Part shown: piece by piece, positions 1 to 9,024 of the stretch
Layout: the number at the start of each line of letters is the position of its first letter
Numbering within the stretch: the first letter of the stretch is position 1
NCBI GenBank assembly: GCA_904420555.1
Contig: CAJFVO010000001.1
Location: 248,001 to 312,000 of the forward strand
From: Candidatus Heritagella intestinalis
GTDB taxonomy: Bacteria; Bacillota; Clostridia; Oscillospirales; Acutalibacteraceae
Direction of reading: 5' to 3'
DNA: 64,000 bases
Position numbers and translations under genes: made by a program
The notes under the pieces: model-generated
What the model saw: the letters and a program-made list of their open reading frames with translations, nothing else
Database searches by the model: none
What the model was told of the DNA's origin: nothing

Positions 1-4
1 AAAA

Positions 5-13
5 TTCCTCCTT
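5..13 (-). promoter_or_regulatory. Ribosome binding site of a gene beyond the left edge
   Basis: The minus strand reads AAGGAGGAA here, a strong Shine-Dalgarno sequence just before the window ends. The start codon must lie just outside. The gene is downstream of the FMN riboswitch, so it probably encodes a riboflavin transporter or riboflavin synthesis enzyme (inference). Confidence 0.6.
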
Positions 14-55
14 GTAATTTGCAGTCTTTTCCGCGCGCGGCGGCAGGAGGAACGC

Positions 56-87
56 AAAAAGCCCCTTTGCAAAAGATGCAAAGGGGC
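56..87 (-). terminator. Riboswitch expression-platform terminator
   Basis: A perfect 11-bp stem (61-71 with 77-87) encloses a 5-nt loop and is followed on the minus strand by five T residues. It lies directly after the FMN aptamer and before the ribosome binding site, which is the usual layout for FMN-dependent transcription termination. Confidence 0.85.
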
Positions 88-110
88 GCAGGAACACCTT
101 CTGTTCACCG

Positions 111-236
111 CTTCTTCCATCCGGACTATACCGTTGGCCCTGGAATCACACCAGATCAGCGGCGCAGACGCGCCGGTCGCGGGCTTTCCGACAAATCGGA
201 TTACCGCCAGTGGGGAATTGCACCCCGCCCCGAAGA
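111..236 (-). ncRNA. FMN riboswitch (RFN element)
   Basis: Read on the minus strand, the segment opens with CTTCGGGGCGGGGTG, continues through CACTGGCGGTAATC and AAAGCCCGCGACC, and closes with TAGTCCGGATGG. These are the conserved blocks of the RFN aptamer in the right order and spacing. With the terminator at 56-87 it should stop transcription when FMN is abundant. The controlled gene lies left of the window. Confidence 0.95.
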
Positions 237-255
237 CAGCATTTAGTTTAATTTA

Positions 256-284
256 ACGATAGCACAGCAGGGAAACTTTGTCAA
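256..284 (-). promoter_or_regulatory. Promoter of the FMN riboswitch transcript
   Basis: A perfect -35 TTGACA (279-284) is separated by 17 bp from TATCGT (256-261) on the minus strand. The predicted start falls about 12 nt upstream of the aptamer, leaving almost no extra leader. Confidence 0.6.
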
Positions 285-311
285 GAGCTTCCAGCGGATT
301 TTTCTGGGGCG

Positions 312-1565
312 TTACGGTTTTCCCTTCCCCTCCCGCTGGTTCTCCATGTGGGCCTTATACTTCTTCCCCACCTCCAAAGAGGTTTGATAGGCGGAACCCA
401 GCTTAATGGTATCCAGCCCAAACCGCCCACGGAGGTCGTCCAGGATGTGGTCTAACCGGCGGGCCTTTTCCCGCTTTTCATCCCGGAATAGGGTGGTCTG
501 CATGGCGTCTTCCCGGACAATCTGGGTTAGGGAAATGCCCAGAAGCCGCAGCGGCGTCCTGCCCTTCCACAGCTCTGCCAAAAGGTCTTTGGCAATCTGA
601 TACACTTCCTGGGTGATATCCGTAGGCTCTTCCAGCTTCCGCTGATGGGAGCGGTTTTGAAAGTTACTGCTGCGGATAGACACCGCTACACAGCCAGCCC
701 GGAATCGATCGGCCCGGAGGCGTGCGGTGACGCTGTCGGCCAATTCCAGCAAAATTTGATTGGCCTCTTCCAGGGCGGTGACATCGTTTGCCAGGGTCGT
801 GGAAACACTGTAGCCCTTGGCCTCCTCCGGCTCCGTCAACACCGGAGAATCATCGATTCCATTGGCGTACCGGTGCAGCTGCTGGCCGAATTTGTTCCCC
901 AAAAGCCCCTGGAGCCGGGCCAGGTCTGCGGCAGCCAGTTCCCCGATAGTGTGAATATATGCCCGCTCCAGCTTCCGGGCCGTGGCCCCGCCTACCGAGA
1001 ACAACTCCCCCACCGGCAGCGGCCAGAGCTTGCGGGGGATTTCTTCCGGGAACAGGGTGTGGACTTTATCGGGCTTTTCAAAATCGCTGGCCATTTTGGC
1101 AAGGAGTTTATTCACGCTGATGCCCACGTTCACCGTAAATCCCAGCTCTTCCCGGATCGCGTCCTTGATGCTGCAGGCCACCTGCACTGGGTCGGGATAC
1201 AGCCTGCCGGTGCCGGTCATATCCAAAAAGCACTCGTCAATGGAGAACTTCTCCACCACCGGGGCCACCCGGCGGCAGATATCCATAAAGGCCTGGGAAT
1301 TCTTCTCGTATAAACGGAAATCCGGACGGGCCAGCACCAGCTCTGGACACTTTTTCAGGGCCATGGCCACAGGCTCCCCGGTGCGGACGCCGTACTTTTT
1401 TGCGGGGATGGATTTCGCCAGAATCACACCGGTGCGGTTTTCCGGGTCGCCGCCAATGGCAGAGGGAATCCGGCGCAGGTCTTCCCCGCCCTGGGCCACC
1501 CGGCGGGCAGCTTCCCAGGACAAATACGCGCTGTTCACATCCACATGAAAAATCAAGCGTTCCAC
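312..1565 (-). CDS. dinB: DNA polymerase IV (Y family)
   Basis: Error-prone translesion polymerase of about 417 residues. The N-terminus FHVDVNSAYLSWEA carries the first catalytic Asp, KKYGVRTGEP follows in the fingers, and SIDECFLDMT supplies the catalytic Asp-Glu pair. A little-finger domain fills the C-terminal third. The open frame extends upstream to 1694, but that part has no family similarity. I place the start at GTG 1565, behind AGAGGG. It lies 31 bp after the ABC permease gene on the same strand. No LexA box was recognised. Confidence 0.93.
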   Translation of the reverse strand: MERLIFHVDVNSAYLSWEAARRVAQGGEDLRRIPSAIGGDPENRTGVILAKSIPAKKYGVRTGEPVAMALKKCPELVLARPDFRLYEKNSQAFMDICRRVAPVVEKFSIDECFLDMTGTGRLYPDPVQVACSIKDAIREELGFTVNVGISVNKLLAKMASDFEKPDKVHTLFPEEIPRKLWPLPVGELFSVGGATARKLERAYIHTIGELAAADLARLQGLLGNKFGQQLHRYANGIDDSPVLTEPEEAKGYSVSTTLANDVTALEEANQILLELADSVTARLRADRFRAGCVAVSIRSSNFQNRSHQRKLEEPTDITQEVYQIAKDLLAELWKGRTPLRLLGISLTQIVREDAMQTTLFRDEKREKARRLDHILDDLRGRFGLDTIKLGSAYQTSLEVGKKYKAHMENQREGKGKP

Positions 1566-1596
1566 AGAGTCCCTCTTTTCTCGTAAAACCGGCGTT

Positions 1597-3168
1597 TTAT
1601 GTGCGAATCCGGAAGGTGCGGGGCGCAAAACGGTAGATGAGGAAGCAGGCCACCCCGCAATACAGCAGACAAAAAGCGATGCACAGCAGGCCAAAGAGCA
1701 GAATGGGCATCCGGACCTGCATGAGGAAATAGCACACCAGATAAGTGGCCATCAAAATCAGCCGGTAAGTGCCGCTCTTCATTTCCGTACCGGCGTTATA
1801 GGGCTGCAGGAGATAGTAAATGGTGAGATAGTGTACGGAGAAAAAGACGCTCATAGACAGGATGGACACAATGAGCACCCCGTATTCCAGGGGATTTTCC
1901 GTACCGCCGGAAGCATAGAGCAGCACGGCCAGGCCCACGCCGATAACCGCCGCCGGCAGCAGGTTGACTTTGATAATCTCCCGCAAACGGATGGCGAAAA
2001 GCCGCAGAATCATTTTCGGCTGCTTGAAAAAGGAATAGGTCAACAGGCTGTGGTCACAGTTCATAAACAGCGCCTGGGTAAAACTGGTGCCCCGGTTGAT
2101 AGCATACATGATAAACACAAAATAGGGCAGGAAATTCAGCAGCACCTCATTGGTCTCTTTCCGGAAATCCGGCAGGAGGAACAGCACCAACAAGAGCCCC
2201 AGCACCAAGAACAGGCATACCGCCGCAATCCGCTTGGTGGATTTCCAGAGGATTTTTTGATGCCGGCGGATAAAAAGCTCGTTGAGGTACTCAAAGCCCT
2301 TGCGCCGGCTGGTAATGGCCGTATCGGCGGAAATCATTCGCCGGCTCTGCTTTTGGGCCGCATGGCCAATATCGTCCATTTGGTGCAGCATTTGGGAGAG
2401 AAGCTCCTGGTTGACCTCCCGATACTGGGAAAACCGGAGGATTTTCCTCGCTCCCAACACGCCGGCCGGGATACAAAGCAACAGCAGGCATATGGACGCC
2501 GTCTCCGGCAATATGAGGCCCGCGACAGGCAATCCATAAGCCGCCGCAAGCAAAAGCCCCACCCAAAGCCAGGCGTATTTTCCCAGCTTATTCTCATTAT
2601 AGGCTTTCCCGCTCCGCTCATAATACCGCAGAGAGAAAGCCGCTACGACCAGCTTGGCCCCGGCCACGGAGAAGGGCAGCAGCAAACACATCCACAGAGG
2701 CACGCCGCTGTTCAGGCCGAACAGCAGGCAGAAAGGCAGGAATCCCACCAAAACCTTCAGGATGGCGTATCCGTAATTGACCAGGGTATATTCCCGAGCA
2801 TCCATGCGCATCAGAATAATGGCATAGTATTTATCACGGGTGGGGTTAAAGAGGCTGGTGTTCAAAATCGTGCCGACAGCGGTTAGGAACAGCAAAAGAT
2901 GGAGAAAAAGTCCGGGCCTGGAAGCCCCTTCATAGAGGGGCATGGCCAGAAAAATCATCAGGATGAAATAGAGAAACTTCCCCAGAAAAACCGAAAGAAT
3001 CTCCCAGAACAGGGAAATCACATTGGCAAACTGCTTGAGGGCCCACACTTCGTACAGGGAATCCGGCAGCACCTTTTTCAGCAGGGGAATCTGCTTGAGG
3101 GAATAGAGGATGCTGTTGACCCGGTAGGTATTTTTCAGGGAAAAGGAAATCCGAAGGGTCTTATTCAT
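1597..3168 (-). CDS. ABC transporter permease
   Basis: Integral membrane protein of about 523 residues with roughly ten hydrophobic segments in two clusters, separated by a charged cytoplasmic stretch in the middle. The start is the ATG at 3168, which overlaps the stop region of the ATPase gene and is preceded by GGGAGGAAGG; an in-frame extension to 3216 runs inside the ATPase gene and is unlikely. The overlap implies translational coupling and a shared transporter. Substrate is unknown. The size and partner resemble ABC exporters of the EcsB/ABC-2 sort, but I do not recognise a specific subfamily. Confidence 0.8.
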   Translation of the reverse strand: MNKTLRISFSLKNTYRVNSILYSLKQIPLLKKVLPDSLYEVWALKQFANVISLFWEILSVFLGKFLYFILMIFLAMPLYEGASRPGLFLHLLLFLTAVGTILNTSLFNPTRDKYYAIILMRMDAREYTLVNYGYAILKVLVGFLPFCLLFGLNSGVPLWMCLLLPFSVAGAKLVVAAFSLRYYERSGKAYNENKLGKYAWLWVGLLLAAAYGLPVAGLILPETASICLLLLCIPAGVLGARKILRFSQYREVNQELLSQMLHQMDDIGHAAQKQSRRMISADTAITSRRKGFEYLNELFIRRHQKILWKSTKRIAAVCLFLVLGLLLVLFLLPDFRKETNEVLLNFLPYFVFIMYAINRGTSFTQALFMNCDHSLLTYSFFKQPKMILRLFAIRLREIIKVNLLPAAVIGVGLAVLLYASGGTENPLEYGVLIVSILSMSVFFSVHYLTIYYLLQPYNAGTEMKSGTYRLILMATYLVCYFLMQVRMPILLFGLLCIAFCLLYCGVACFLIYRFAPRTFRIRT

Positions 3169-3868
3169 GGCCTTCCTCCCGCAGCGCTGCGATAATCTTA
3201 TCCTTGAACTCCCCACTGTCCAGGTTGGATTTGTCCACGGCTTCCAATTCCCCGTGGTTCAGAAGGACAATCTCGTCACAGAGGTCCAGGGCCAAATCCA
3301 GGATATGGGTGGAAAAGATGGTGACCCGGCCTGCCTTCAGGGAGCGGAGAAGCTGCTTCATCTCTTCCGCCACCACCACGTCCAGAGAGGTCAGGGGCTC
3401 GTCCAGCAGCAGAAGATTGGGCTGGGCGATGATGTTGATGAGCATCTGCATTTTGTTCTTCATGCCGTGGGAGTAATCCTTCAGCAGTTTGTCCCGATCC
3501 TCCGGGGCGATGCTCATCATCTCGAAATATTCGTCAATGGGTTTGGGGTCAGAAATGCTCCCCTCGTTGATGTCCAGGAAAAATTTCAGGAACTCCCGGC
3601 CGGTGAGGAACTCCGGCACCGTGGGGGTGGACAGGACATAGCCGATGTCCTCCGGCCCCACCTCCCGGCGCTGGCCGTTTTCTTCCAGCCAGAAGCTGCC
3701 GCCGTCGGCTTTTAAATCCCGGTTCAGGCAGTTGAAGAGGGTGGTCTTGCCCGCGCCGTTGCGGCCTAAAAGGCCGTAAATTTTCCCGCTTTCGAAGGTG
3801 AAGTTGATCTCCCGCAGCACTTGCTTGGTATCAAAGGCCTTGGACAGGTGCTCAATGAGGAATTTCAT
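3161..3868 (-). CDS. ABC transporter ATP-binding protein
   Basis: ATPase subunit of 235 residues. Walker A is GRNGAGKT (35-42), Walker B is LLLLDEP, the switch His lies in STHILD, and the signature region reads SHGMKNK, slightly degenerate. It couples to the permease encoded immediately downstream, overlapping by a few bases. A sigma-A promoter lies about 130 bp upstream. The degenerate signature and absent periplasmic binding protein suggest an exporter or ABC-2 system rather than an importer (inference). Confidence 0.92.
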   Translation of the reverse strand: MKFLIEHLSKAFDTKQVLREINFTFESGKIYGLLGRNGAGKTTLFNCLNRDLKADGGSFWLEENGQRREVGPEDIGYVLSTPTVPEFLTGREFLKFFLDINEGSISDPKPIDEYFEMMSIAPEDRDKLLKDYSHGMKNKMQMLINIIAQPNLLLLDEPLTSLDVVVAEEMKQLLRSLKAGRVTIFSTHILDLALDLCDEIVLLNHGELEAVDKSNLDSGEFKDKIIAALREEGHE

Positions 3869-3998
3869 GGATTTTCAGTTTCTCCTTTTTCGATTTTCTC
3901 TGGTTACCGGGATTCGCAATCGGCAATTTTTTAGCAACTCCATCTAAAAAAGTGCAAGTTCTTTCCGTTGCTTATGGTTACTCCCGGTCACATTTCCT

Positions 3999-4026
3999 AT
4001 TATACCTGCGGTTTGTCGGATGTCAA
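3999..4026 (-). promoter_or_regulatory. Promoter of the ABC transporter operon
   Basis: Consensus TTGACA (4021-4026), 16-bp spacer, TATAAT (3999-4004) on the minus strand. It leaves a roughly 120-nt untranslated leader before the ATPase gene at 3868. The -35 sits beside the terminator of the preceding gene. Confidence 0.75.
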
Positions 4027-4042
4027 GTAGACTTTCTCACAA

Positions 4043-4076
4043 GAGGCCGGACGCTCCTGCGAGAACGTCCGGCCTC
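4043..4076 (-). terminator. Terminator after the transglycosylase gene
   Basis: An 11-bp perfect stem (4043-4053 with 4066-4076) starts directly at the stop codon of the transglycosylase gene. The T-run after it is weak, so termination strength is uncertain. Confidence 0.55.
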
Positions 4077-4796
4077 CTAAGCTCCGGCAAAAATCCGGTC
4101 AGATTCTGTTTGCGAAATAGCGCCGCAATCCACCATGCTGTCCAGCACCTGGCGCATCCGCTGGCGGGCCAAGGCGGGATTGGCGTCCAGAGAATAGACC
4201 GAAGGGGCGTTGGGCAGGCCCGCCAGCATCACAGCTTCCGACTCCGTCAGGCCGGCGGGGTCTTTGCCGAAATAGCCCTGGGCGGCATCGTGAATACCGT
4301 AATACCCGCTGCCAAAATAGATGGTGTTCACATACAGCTCGAAAATCTCCTCCTTGGTGTATGCCCGCTCCATGTCCCAGGCGGCGAAGATTTCCGCGAA
4401 TTTCCGCTCGAAGTTTTTATCCTGGGTGAAGTACTGGTTTTTCATCAGCTGCTGGGTGATGGTGCTGCCCCCTTCCACAAAAGACAGAGAGCGCACATCG
4501 TTCCAAGCAGCCCGGGCAATGGCCAGATAATCCACCCCATGATGGCTCCAAAACCGCTTGTCCTCCACCGAAATCACCGCTTCCACATAGAGAGTGGGGA
4601 GATCTTCATATTCCGTAAATCCAGACGTACTGCGGATACTGGCCACTTTTTCACTAATGGGCACTTCCTCCACCGCGTCCCGGTACATCTGATAGCCTTT
4701 TATCCCAAACCATGTCCCCACCAGCAGAAGAATTACCAGCAGGATAGAGAAAAGGGAAAGAATCAGCTTGCAAAAACCTTTGAGAATCCCTTTCAA
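4077..4796 (-). CDS. Monofunctional peptidoglycan transglycosylase (GT51)
   Basis: Membrane-anchored glycosyltransferase of 239 residues that polymerises lipid II into glycan strands outside the membrane. A single TM anchor spans about residues 10-32. The GT51 catalytic motif SVEDKRFWSHHG contains the general base Glu at about 78; GGSTITQQL and RKFAEIFAAWDME follow. There is no transpeptidase domain after about residue 235, so this is a stand-alone enzyme like MtgA rather than a bifunctional class A PBP. It is flanked by terminators and looks monocistronic. Confidence 0.9.
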   Translation of the reverse strand: MKGILKGFCKLILSLFSILLVILLLVGTWFGIKGYQMYRDAVEEVPISEKVASIRSTSGFTEYEDLPTLYVEAVISVEDKRFWSHHGVDYLAIARAAWNDVRSLSFVEGGSTITQQLMKNQYFTQDKNFERKFAEIFAAWDMERAYTKEEIFELYVNTIYFGSGYYGIHDAAQGYFGKDPAGLTESEAVMLAGLPNAPSVYSLDANPALARQRMRQVLDSMVDCGAISQTESDRIFAGA

Positions 4797-4863
4797 GGGT
4801 ACCGCCTCCTTTCAAAACGGCCCGGATTCGCTTGCAGCCTTCCGGGCTGTGGCTTTATTGTAA

Positions 4864-4907
4864 CAAAAAAGGAAAATGCAAACCATCGAATGGGCTTACA
4901 TTTTCCT
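4864..4907 (-). terminator. Terminator after the GNAT gene
   Basis: A 9-bp stem (4870-4878 with 4899-4907) is followed on the minus strand by six T residues. It lies between the end of the acetyltransferase gene and the transglycosylase gene. Confidence 0.65.
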
Positions 4908-4949
4908 CTTTGCTCTTACAATTGTGTCACTTTTTCGGAAAAGGCTTCT

Positions 4950-5501
4950 TCACTCCTTTGGCAGAGGAATCTCATAAACGGCCATCTCCCTGCCGTCCAG
5001 ATAGGGCTTTTCCTCCACCTGTTGGCCGCCGCATTTTTCGATAGTGCGAATCGAGGCCAAGTTATCCAGATAGCATCCCAAACGCACTGCGGGGAGCCCC
5101 AGCTTCCGGCAGTACCCCAGAGCCAGGCAAAGCATTTCGGTGGCATAGCCCTTTCTCCGCTGGGAGGGCCGCACAGCATAACCGATATGCCCGCCGTATT
5201 CCCGGAGGAAGGAAACTGAAAGGGCGTGGCGGATGTCAATCACCCCTATCATTGCCCCGTCCGCCTTCCGGACGGCAAAAAAGGTGGTGGCAACGGTCCA
5301 ATCCTTCCTTACAGTTTCCGGTGCGTGGTTGCGTTGGGTGTTTTCCAGCCAGGAATCAAAGTCCATCTGGTCATACAGAGCGCTGCCATTGATGACTCTT
5401 TCCCCAGCGGCAAAAAATTCTCGCTTCATCTCTTCCGCTCTTTCCCTGTGACAAGCCGCAGCCTGTTCCAGGCGAATCACAGCGCCTTCTACCACTTCCA
5501 T
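4950..5501 (-). CDS. GNAT family N-acetyltransferase
   Basis: About 183 residues, resembling RimJ/RimL-type acetyltransferases. The acetyl-CoA loop is seen in RPSQRRKGYATEML, followed by NLASIRTIEKCGG, typical of the last helix of the fold. The start is ATG 5501, preceded by AAGGAGGAGA; an upstream in-frame start at 5564 would overlap the carB terminator hairpin and is rejected. Substrate unknown. Gene-specific terminators on both sides suggest separate transcription from carB. Confidence 0.85.
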   Translation of the reverse strand: MEVVEGAVIRLEQAAACHRERAEEMKREFFAAGERVINGSALYDQMDFDSWLENTQRNHAPETVRKDWTVATTFFAVRKADGAMIGVIDIRHALSVSFLREYGGHIGYAVRPSQRRKGYATEMLCLALGYCRKLGLPAVRLGCYLDNLASIRTIEKCGGQQVEEKPYLDGREMAVYEIPLPKE

Positions 5502-5526
5502 GCAGGTCTCCTCCTTGGATATAAAA

Positions 5527-5566
5527 TCAAAAGGGATGCGGCCCTCTTTTCCAGAGAACCGCACCC
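5527..5566 (-). terminator. Terminator after carB
   Basis: Near-perfect stem between 5533 and 5566 with a 4-nt loop, followed on the minus strand by TTTTGATTTT. It lies immediately after the carB stop and supports the later start for the acetyltransferase. Confidence 0.8.
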
Positions 5567-5589
5567 TTCATGTAATGAGCAATTAGATT

Positions 5590-8500
5590 TTATTTATCGG
5601 AAATCTCCGCGTGGAATTCCTGGAGGGATTTCACCGGAATCTGATGATGCTTCTGGGCGGAGCGAATTCCCTCCACCGCCGCTTTGGCAGCTGCCATGGT
5701 GGTAAAGTAGGGAATCTTGCTCTTAATAGCCGTCTTGCGGATATAGCTGTCATCCACAGCGCCCTTCTTGCCGTTGGGGGTGTTGACAATCAGCGCCACG
5801 CTCTTGTTGGTGATGATGTCCAGGACGTTGGGCCGGCCCTCGTTGATCTTGGCAATCTCGGAAACGGGGATGCCTGCCTCCTTCACCATGGCGCAGGTGC
5901 CCTTGGTGGCAATCAGGGAGAAGCCGCACTCGTAAAGGCCTCTGGCAACCTCCAGCAGTTCGTCCTTATCCCGGTCGCTGATGCTCAGCAGCGCCTTGCC
6001 GGACACCGGCAGGATGCTCTGAGTGGCTTCCTGAGCCTTGTAGAAGGCATCGCCAAAGTCGGAGGAAAGGCCCAGCACTTCGCCAGTGGAGCGCATCTCC
6101 GGCCCCAGCAGCGGGTCAACCTCGGGGAACATATTGAAGGGGAACACCGCTTCCTTCACGCCATAGTGGGGGAACTTCTTCTCCTTCAGCTCCGGCACCG
6201 GGGACTTGCGGCCGGTAAAGGGCGCCGTCATAATGTCGGTGGCGATCTTCACCATGTTAATGCCGCAGACCTTGGAAACCAGGGGCACAGTACGGGAAGC
6301 GCGGGGGTTGGCTTCCAGCACATAAACTACGCCGTCTTCAATGGCGTACTGCATATTCATCAGGCCCACCACGTGCATTTCCGCAGCGATGCGCTTGGTA
6401 TATTCCTTAATGGTGGCAATCTGCTCCTCGGTCAGGCCCTTGGGGGGCAGCACACAGGCAGAGTCGCCGGAATGGACGCCCGCCAGCTCGATGTGCTCCA
6501 TGACGGAGGGCACAAACACGTGCTCGCCGTCGCTGATGGCGTCGGCCTCGCACTCGGTGGCATGGTGCAGGAACCGGTCAATGAGGATGGGACGGTCGGG
6601 GGTGACGCCCACAGCGGCCTGCATATAGTAGGTCAGGCTCTCGCTGTCATAGACCACTTCCATGCCGCGGCCGCCCAGCACATAAGAGGGGCGCACCATA
6701 ACGGGATAGCCAATGCGCTCGGCGATAGCCAGGGCGTCTTCGGTGGTGACAGCCATACCGGACTCCGGCATGGGGATGCCCAGCTTCTCCATCATTGCCC
6801 GGAAGTGGTCGCGGTCCTCCGCCAGGTCAATGGTCTCGGGGCTGGTGCCCAGGATGTTGACGCCGTTCTTCTTCAGGTCTGCCGCCAGGTTCAGGGGAGT
6901 CTGGCCGCCGAACTGAGCGATGACGCCCAGGGGCTTCTCCTTCTCATAAATGCTCAGCACGTCCTCCAGGGTCAGGGGCTCAAAGTAGAGCTTATCAGAG
7001 GTATCGTAGTCGGTGGAAACCGTCTCCGGGTTGCAGTTGACGATGATGGTCTCAAAGCCCAGCTCCTTCAGGGCCTTGGCAGCGTGGACGCAGCAATAGT
7101 CGAACTCAATGCCCTGGCCGATACGGTTGGGGCCGCCGCCCAGAATCATAATCTTGGGACGGTCGTAGTTTACAGGGCTCTTATCCTCCGGCAGGTGATA
7201 GCTGGAGAAGTAATAGGCGGAATCCTGGGTGCTGCTGACGTGGACGCCCTCCCAGGCCTCTACAATGTGGTTTTCCTTGCGCTCGTTGCGGATGTCCTCC
7301 TCCGGCACCGAGAGAATCTGGCTCAGGTACTTATCGGAGAAGCCGTCCAGCTTGGCCTGGCGCAAAGCCTCCGGGGCAGGCAGATGGCCGGCGTTGGCCT
7401 TGAGGGCCTCCTCTTCCTCTACCAGCTCCTTCATCTGCTGGATAAAGTAGTGCTTCACCTTGGTCAGGTTGAAGATCTCCTCCACGGTGGCTCCCTTGCG
7501 CAGGGCCTCATACATAATGAAATGACGCTCGCTGCTGGGGGTAGCCAGCAGGTTCAGCAGCTCTTCCTTGGACTTGCTGGCGAAATCCTTGGCGCCGCCC
7601 AGGCCATACCGACCGTTTTCCAGGCTGCGGATGGCCTTCTGGAACGCCTCTTTGTAGGTCTTGCCAATGCTCATGACCTCGCCCACTGCACGCATCTGGG
7701 TGCCCAGCTTGTCCTCTACGCCCTTGAACTTCTCAAAGGCCCAGCGGGCAAACTTGATAACCACATAATCGCCGCCGGGGACGTATTTGTCCAGGGTGCC
7801 GTATTTGCCGCAGGGGATTTCGTCCAGGGTCAGGCCGCTGGCCAGCATGGCGGAAACCAGGGCAATGGGGAAGCCGGTAGCCTTGGAGGCCAGAGCGGAG
7901 GAACGGGAGGTACGGGGGTTGATTTCAATGACGATAATACGGCCGCTCACCGGGTCGTGGGCAAACTGCACGTTGGTGCCGCCGATGACCTGAATGGCCT
8001 CTACAATCTTATAGGCCTGGCGCTGAAGCTCCTTCTGCACATCCTCGGAGATGGTGAGCATGGGAGCAGAGCAGAAGGAATCGCCGGTGTGAACGCCCAG
8101 AGGATCGATATTCTCAATGAAGCACACGGTGATCATATTGTTCTTGGCATCCCGGACCACTTCCAGCTCCAGCTCTTCCCAGCCCAGAATGGACTCTTCC
8201 ACCAGGACCTGGCCCACCAAGCTGGCCTGAAGGCCACGGGCGCAGACGGTTTTCAGCTCGTCCACATTGTACACCAGGCCGCCGCCGGCGCCGCCCATGG
8301 TATAGGCAGGGCGCAGCACCACGGGATAGCCCAGCTTGTCGGCAATGGCCAGGGCCTCGTCCACGGAATAGGCCACTTCGCTGCGGGCCATTTCAATGCC
8401 CAAGGACTCCATGGTGTGCTTGAACTCAATGCGGTCTTCGCCCCGCTCAATGGCGTCCACCTGCACGCCGATGACCTTGACGTTGTACTTATCCAGTACG

Positions 8501-8814
8501 CCGGCCTTTTGCAGCTCGGAGCACAGGTTCAGGCCGGACTGGCCGCCCAGGTTGGGCAGCAGGGCGTCGGGCCGCTCTTTGGCGATAATCTGCTCCAGGC
8601 GCTTGACGTTCAGCGGTTCAATATAAGTAATATCCGCAGTATCGGGATCCGTCATAATGGTTGCCGGGTTGGAGTTTACCAAAACAATTTCATATCCCAG
8701 CTTTTTCAGGGCCTTGCAGGCCTGCGTGCCGGAATAGTCAAATTCGCACGCCTGGCCAATGATAATCGGGCCGGAACCGATAATCAGTACCTTGTGAATG
8801 TCTTCTCTCTTCAT
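5590..8814 (-). CDS. carB: Carbamoyl-phosphate synthase large subunit
   Basis: Full-length protein of 1074 residues, the usual size. It makes carbamoyl phosphate from bicarbonate, ATP and ammonia delivered by the small subunit, feeding pyrimidine and arginine synthesis. Two homologous halves are visible: KVLIIGSGPIIIGQACEFDY at the N-terminus and IMILGGGPNRIGQGIEFDYC in the second half, each with an ATP-grasp module. The C-terminal MGS-like domain (LIATKGTCAMV) would bind allosteric effectors. The small subunit gene carA normally sits directly upstream but is absent here; a structured leader lies there instead. Confidence 0.97.
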   Translation of the reverse strand: MKREDIHKVLIIGSGPIIIGQACEFDYSGTQACKALKKLGYEIVLVNSNPATIMTDPDTADITYIEPLNVKRLEQIIAKERPDALLPNLGGQSGLNLCSELQKAGVLDKYNVKVIGVQVDAIERGEDRIEFKHTMESLGIEMARSEVAYSVDEALAIADKLGYPVVLRPAYTMGGAGGGLVYNVDELKTVCARGLQASLVGQVLVEESILGWEELELEVVRDAKNNMITVCFIENIDPLGVHTGDSFCSAPMLTISEDVQKELQRQAYKIVEAIQVIGGTNVQFAHDPVSGRIIVIEINPRTSRSSALASKATGFPIALVSAMLASGLTLDEIPCGKYGTLDKYVPGGDYVVIKFARWAFEKFKGVEDKLGTQMRAVGEVMSIGKTYKEAFQKAIRSLENGRYGLGGAKDFASKSKEELLNLLATPSSERHFIMYEALRKGATVEEIFNLTKVKHYFIQQMKELVEEEEALKANAGHLPAPEALRQAKLDGFSDKYLSQILSVPEEDIRNERKENHIVEAWEGVHVSSTQDSAYYFSSYHLPEDKSPVNYDRPKIMILGGGPNRIGQGIEFDYCCVHAAKALKELGFETIIVNCNPETVSTDYDTSDKLYFEPLTLEDVLSIYEKEKPLGVIAQFGGQTPLNLAADLKKNGVNILGTSPETIDLAEDRDHFRAMMEKLGIPMPESGMAVTTEDALAIAERIGYPVMVRPSYVLGGRGMEVVYDSESLTYYMQAAVGVTPDRPILIDRFLHHATECEADAISDGEHVFVPSVMEHIELAGVHSGDSACVLPPKGLTEEQIATIKEYTKRIAAEMHVVGLMNMQYAIEDGVVYVLEANPRASRTVPLVSKVCGINMVKIATDIMTAPFTGRKSPVPELKEKKFPHYGVKEAVFPFNMFPEVDPLLGPEMRSTGEVLGLSSDFGDAFYKAQEATQSILPVSGKALLSISDRDKDELLEVARGLYECGFSLIATKGTCAMVKEAGIPVSEIAKINEGRPNVLDIITNKSVALIVNTPNGKKGAVDDSYIRKTAIKSKIPYFTTMAAAKAAVEGIRSAQKHHQIPVKSLQEFHAEISDK

Positions 8815-8842
8815 TTATTCAACCCACGCCTTTCCGTACCGG

Positions 8843-8869
8843 GACGCCACCCTGCCGGGGCGGCGTCCG
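8843..8869 (-). promoter_or_regulatory. Stable hairpin in the carB leader
   Basis: The leader contains GGACGCC paired with GGCGTCC around a 13-nt loop, ending about 28 nt before the carB start. No T-run follows, so it is not a plain terminator. I found no convincing PyrR-binding loop. A role in pyrimidine control is only a possibility. Confidence 0.35.
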
Positions 8870-8891
8870 CGTTACAAATATATTGTCTTTT

Positions 8892-8920
8892 ATTGTATCA
8901 TATTTTTCTTGCCGCAACAA
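8892..8920 (-). promoter_or_regulatory. carB promoter
   Basis: TTGTTG (8915-8920), 17-bp spacer, TACAAT (8892-8897) with an extended TG one base before the -10, on the minus strand. It predicts a leader of about 70 nt. Confidence 0.55.
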
Positions 8921-9024
8921 TTCTTCTGAAAGAAAAAAGTCACATATCAGAGGAAACCATAGAAATGACTTTCTTACAAAGGCTGTGATTTCATATTTTA
9001 ACCAAATGCAGTTCCCGCCGAAAC

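Noticed and set aside
5611..8988. Very long plus-strand open frame opposite carB (1125 codons)
   Set aside because: It is the antisense shadow of carB in GC-rich DNA; the minus strand encodes a full-length conserved enzyme.
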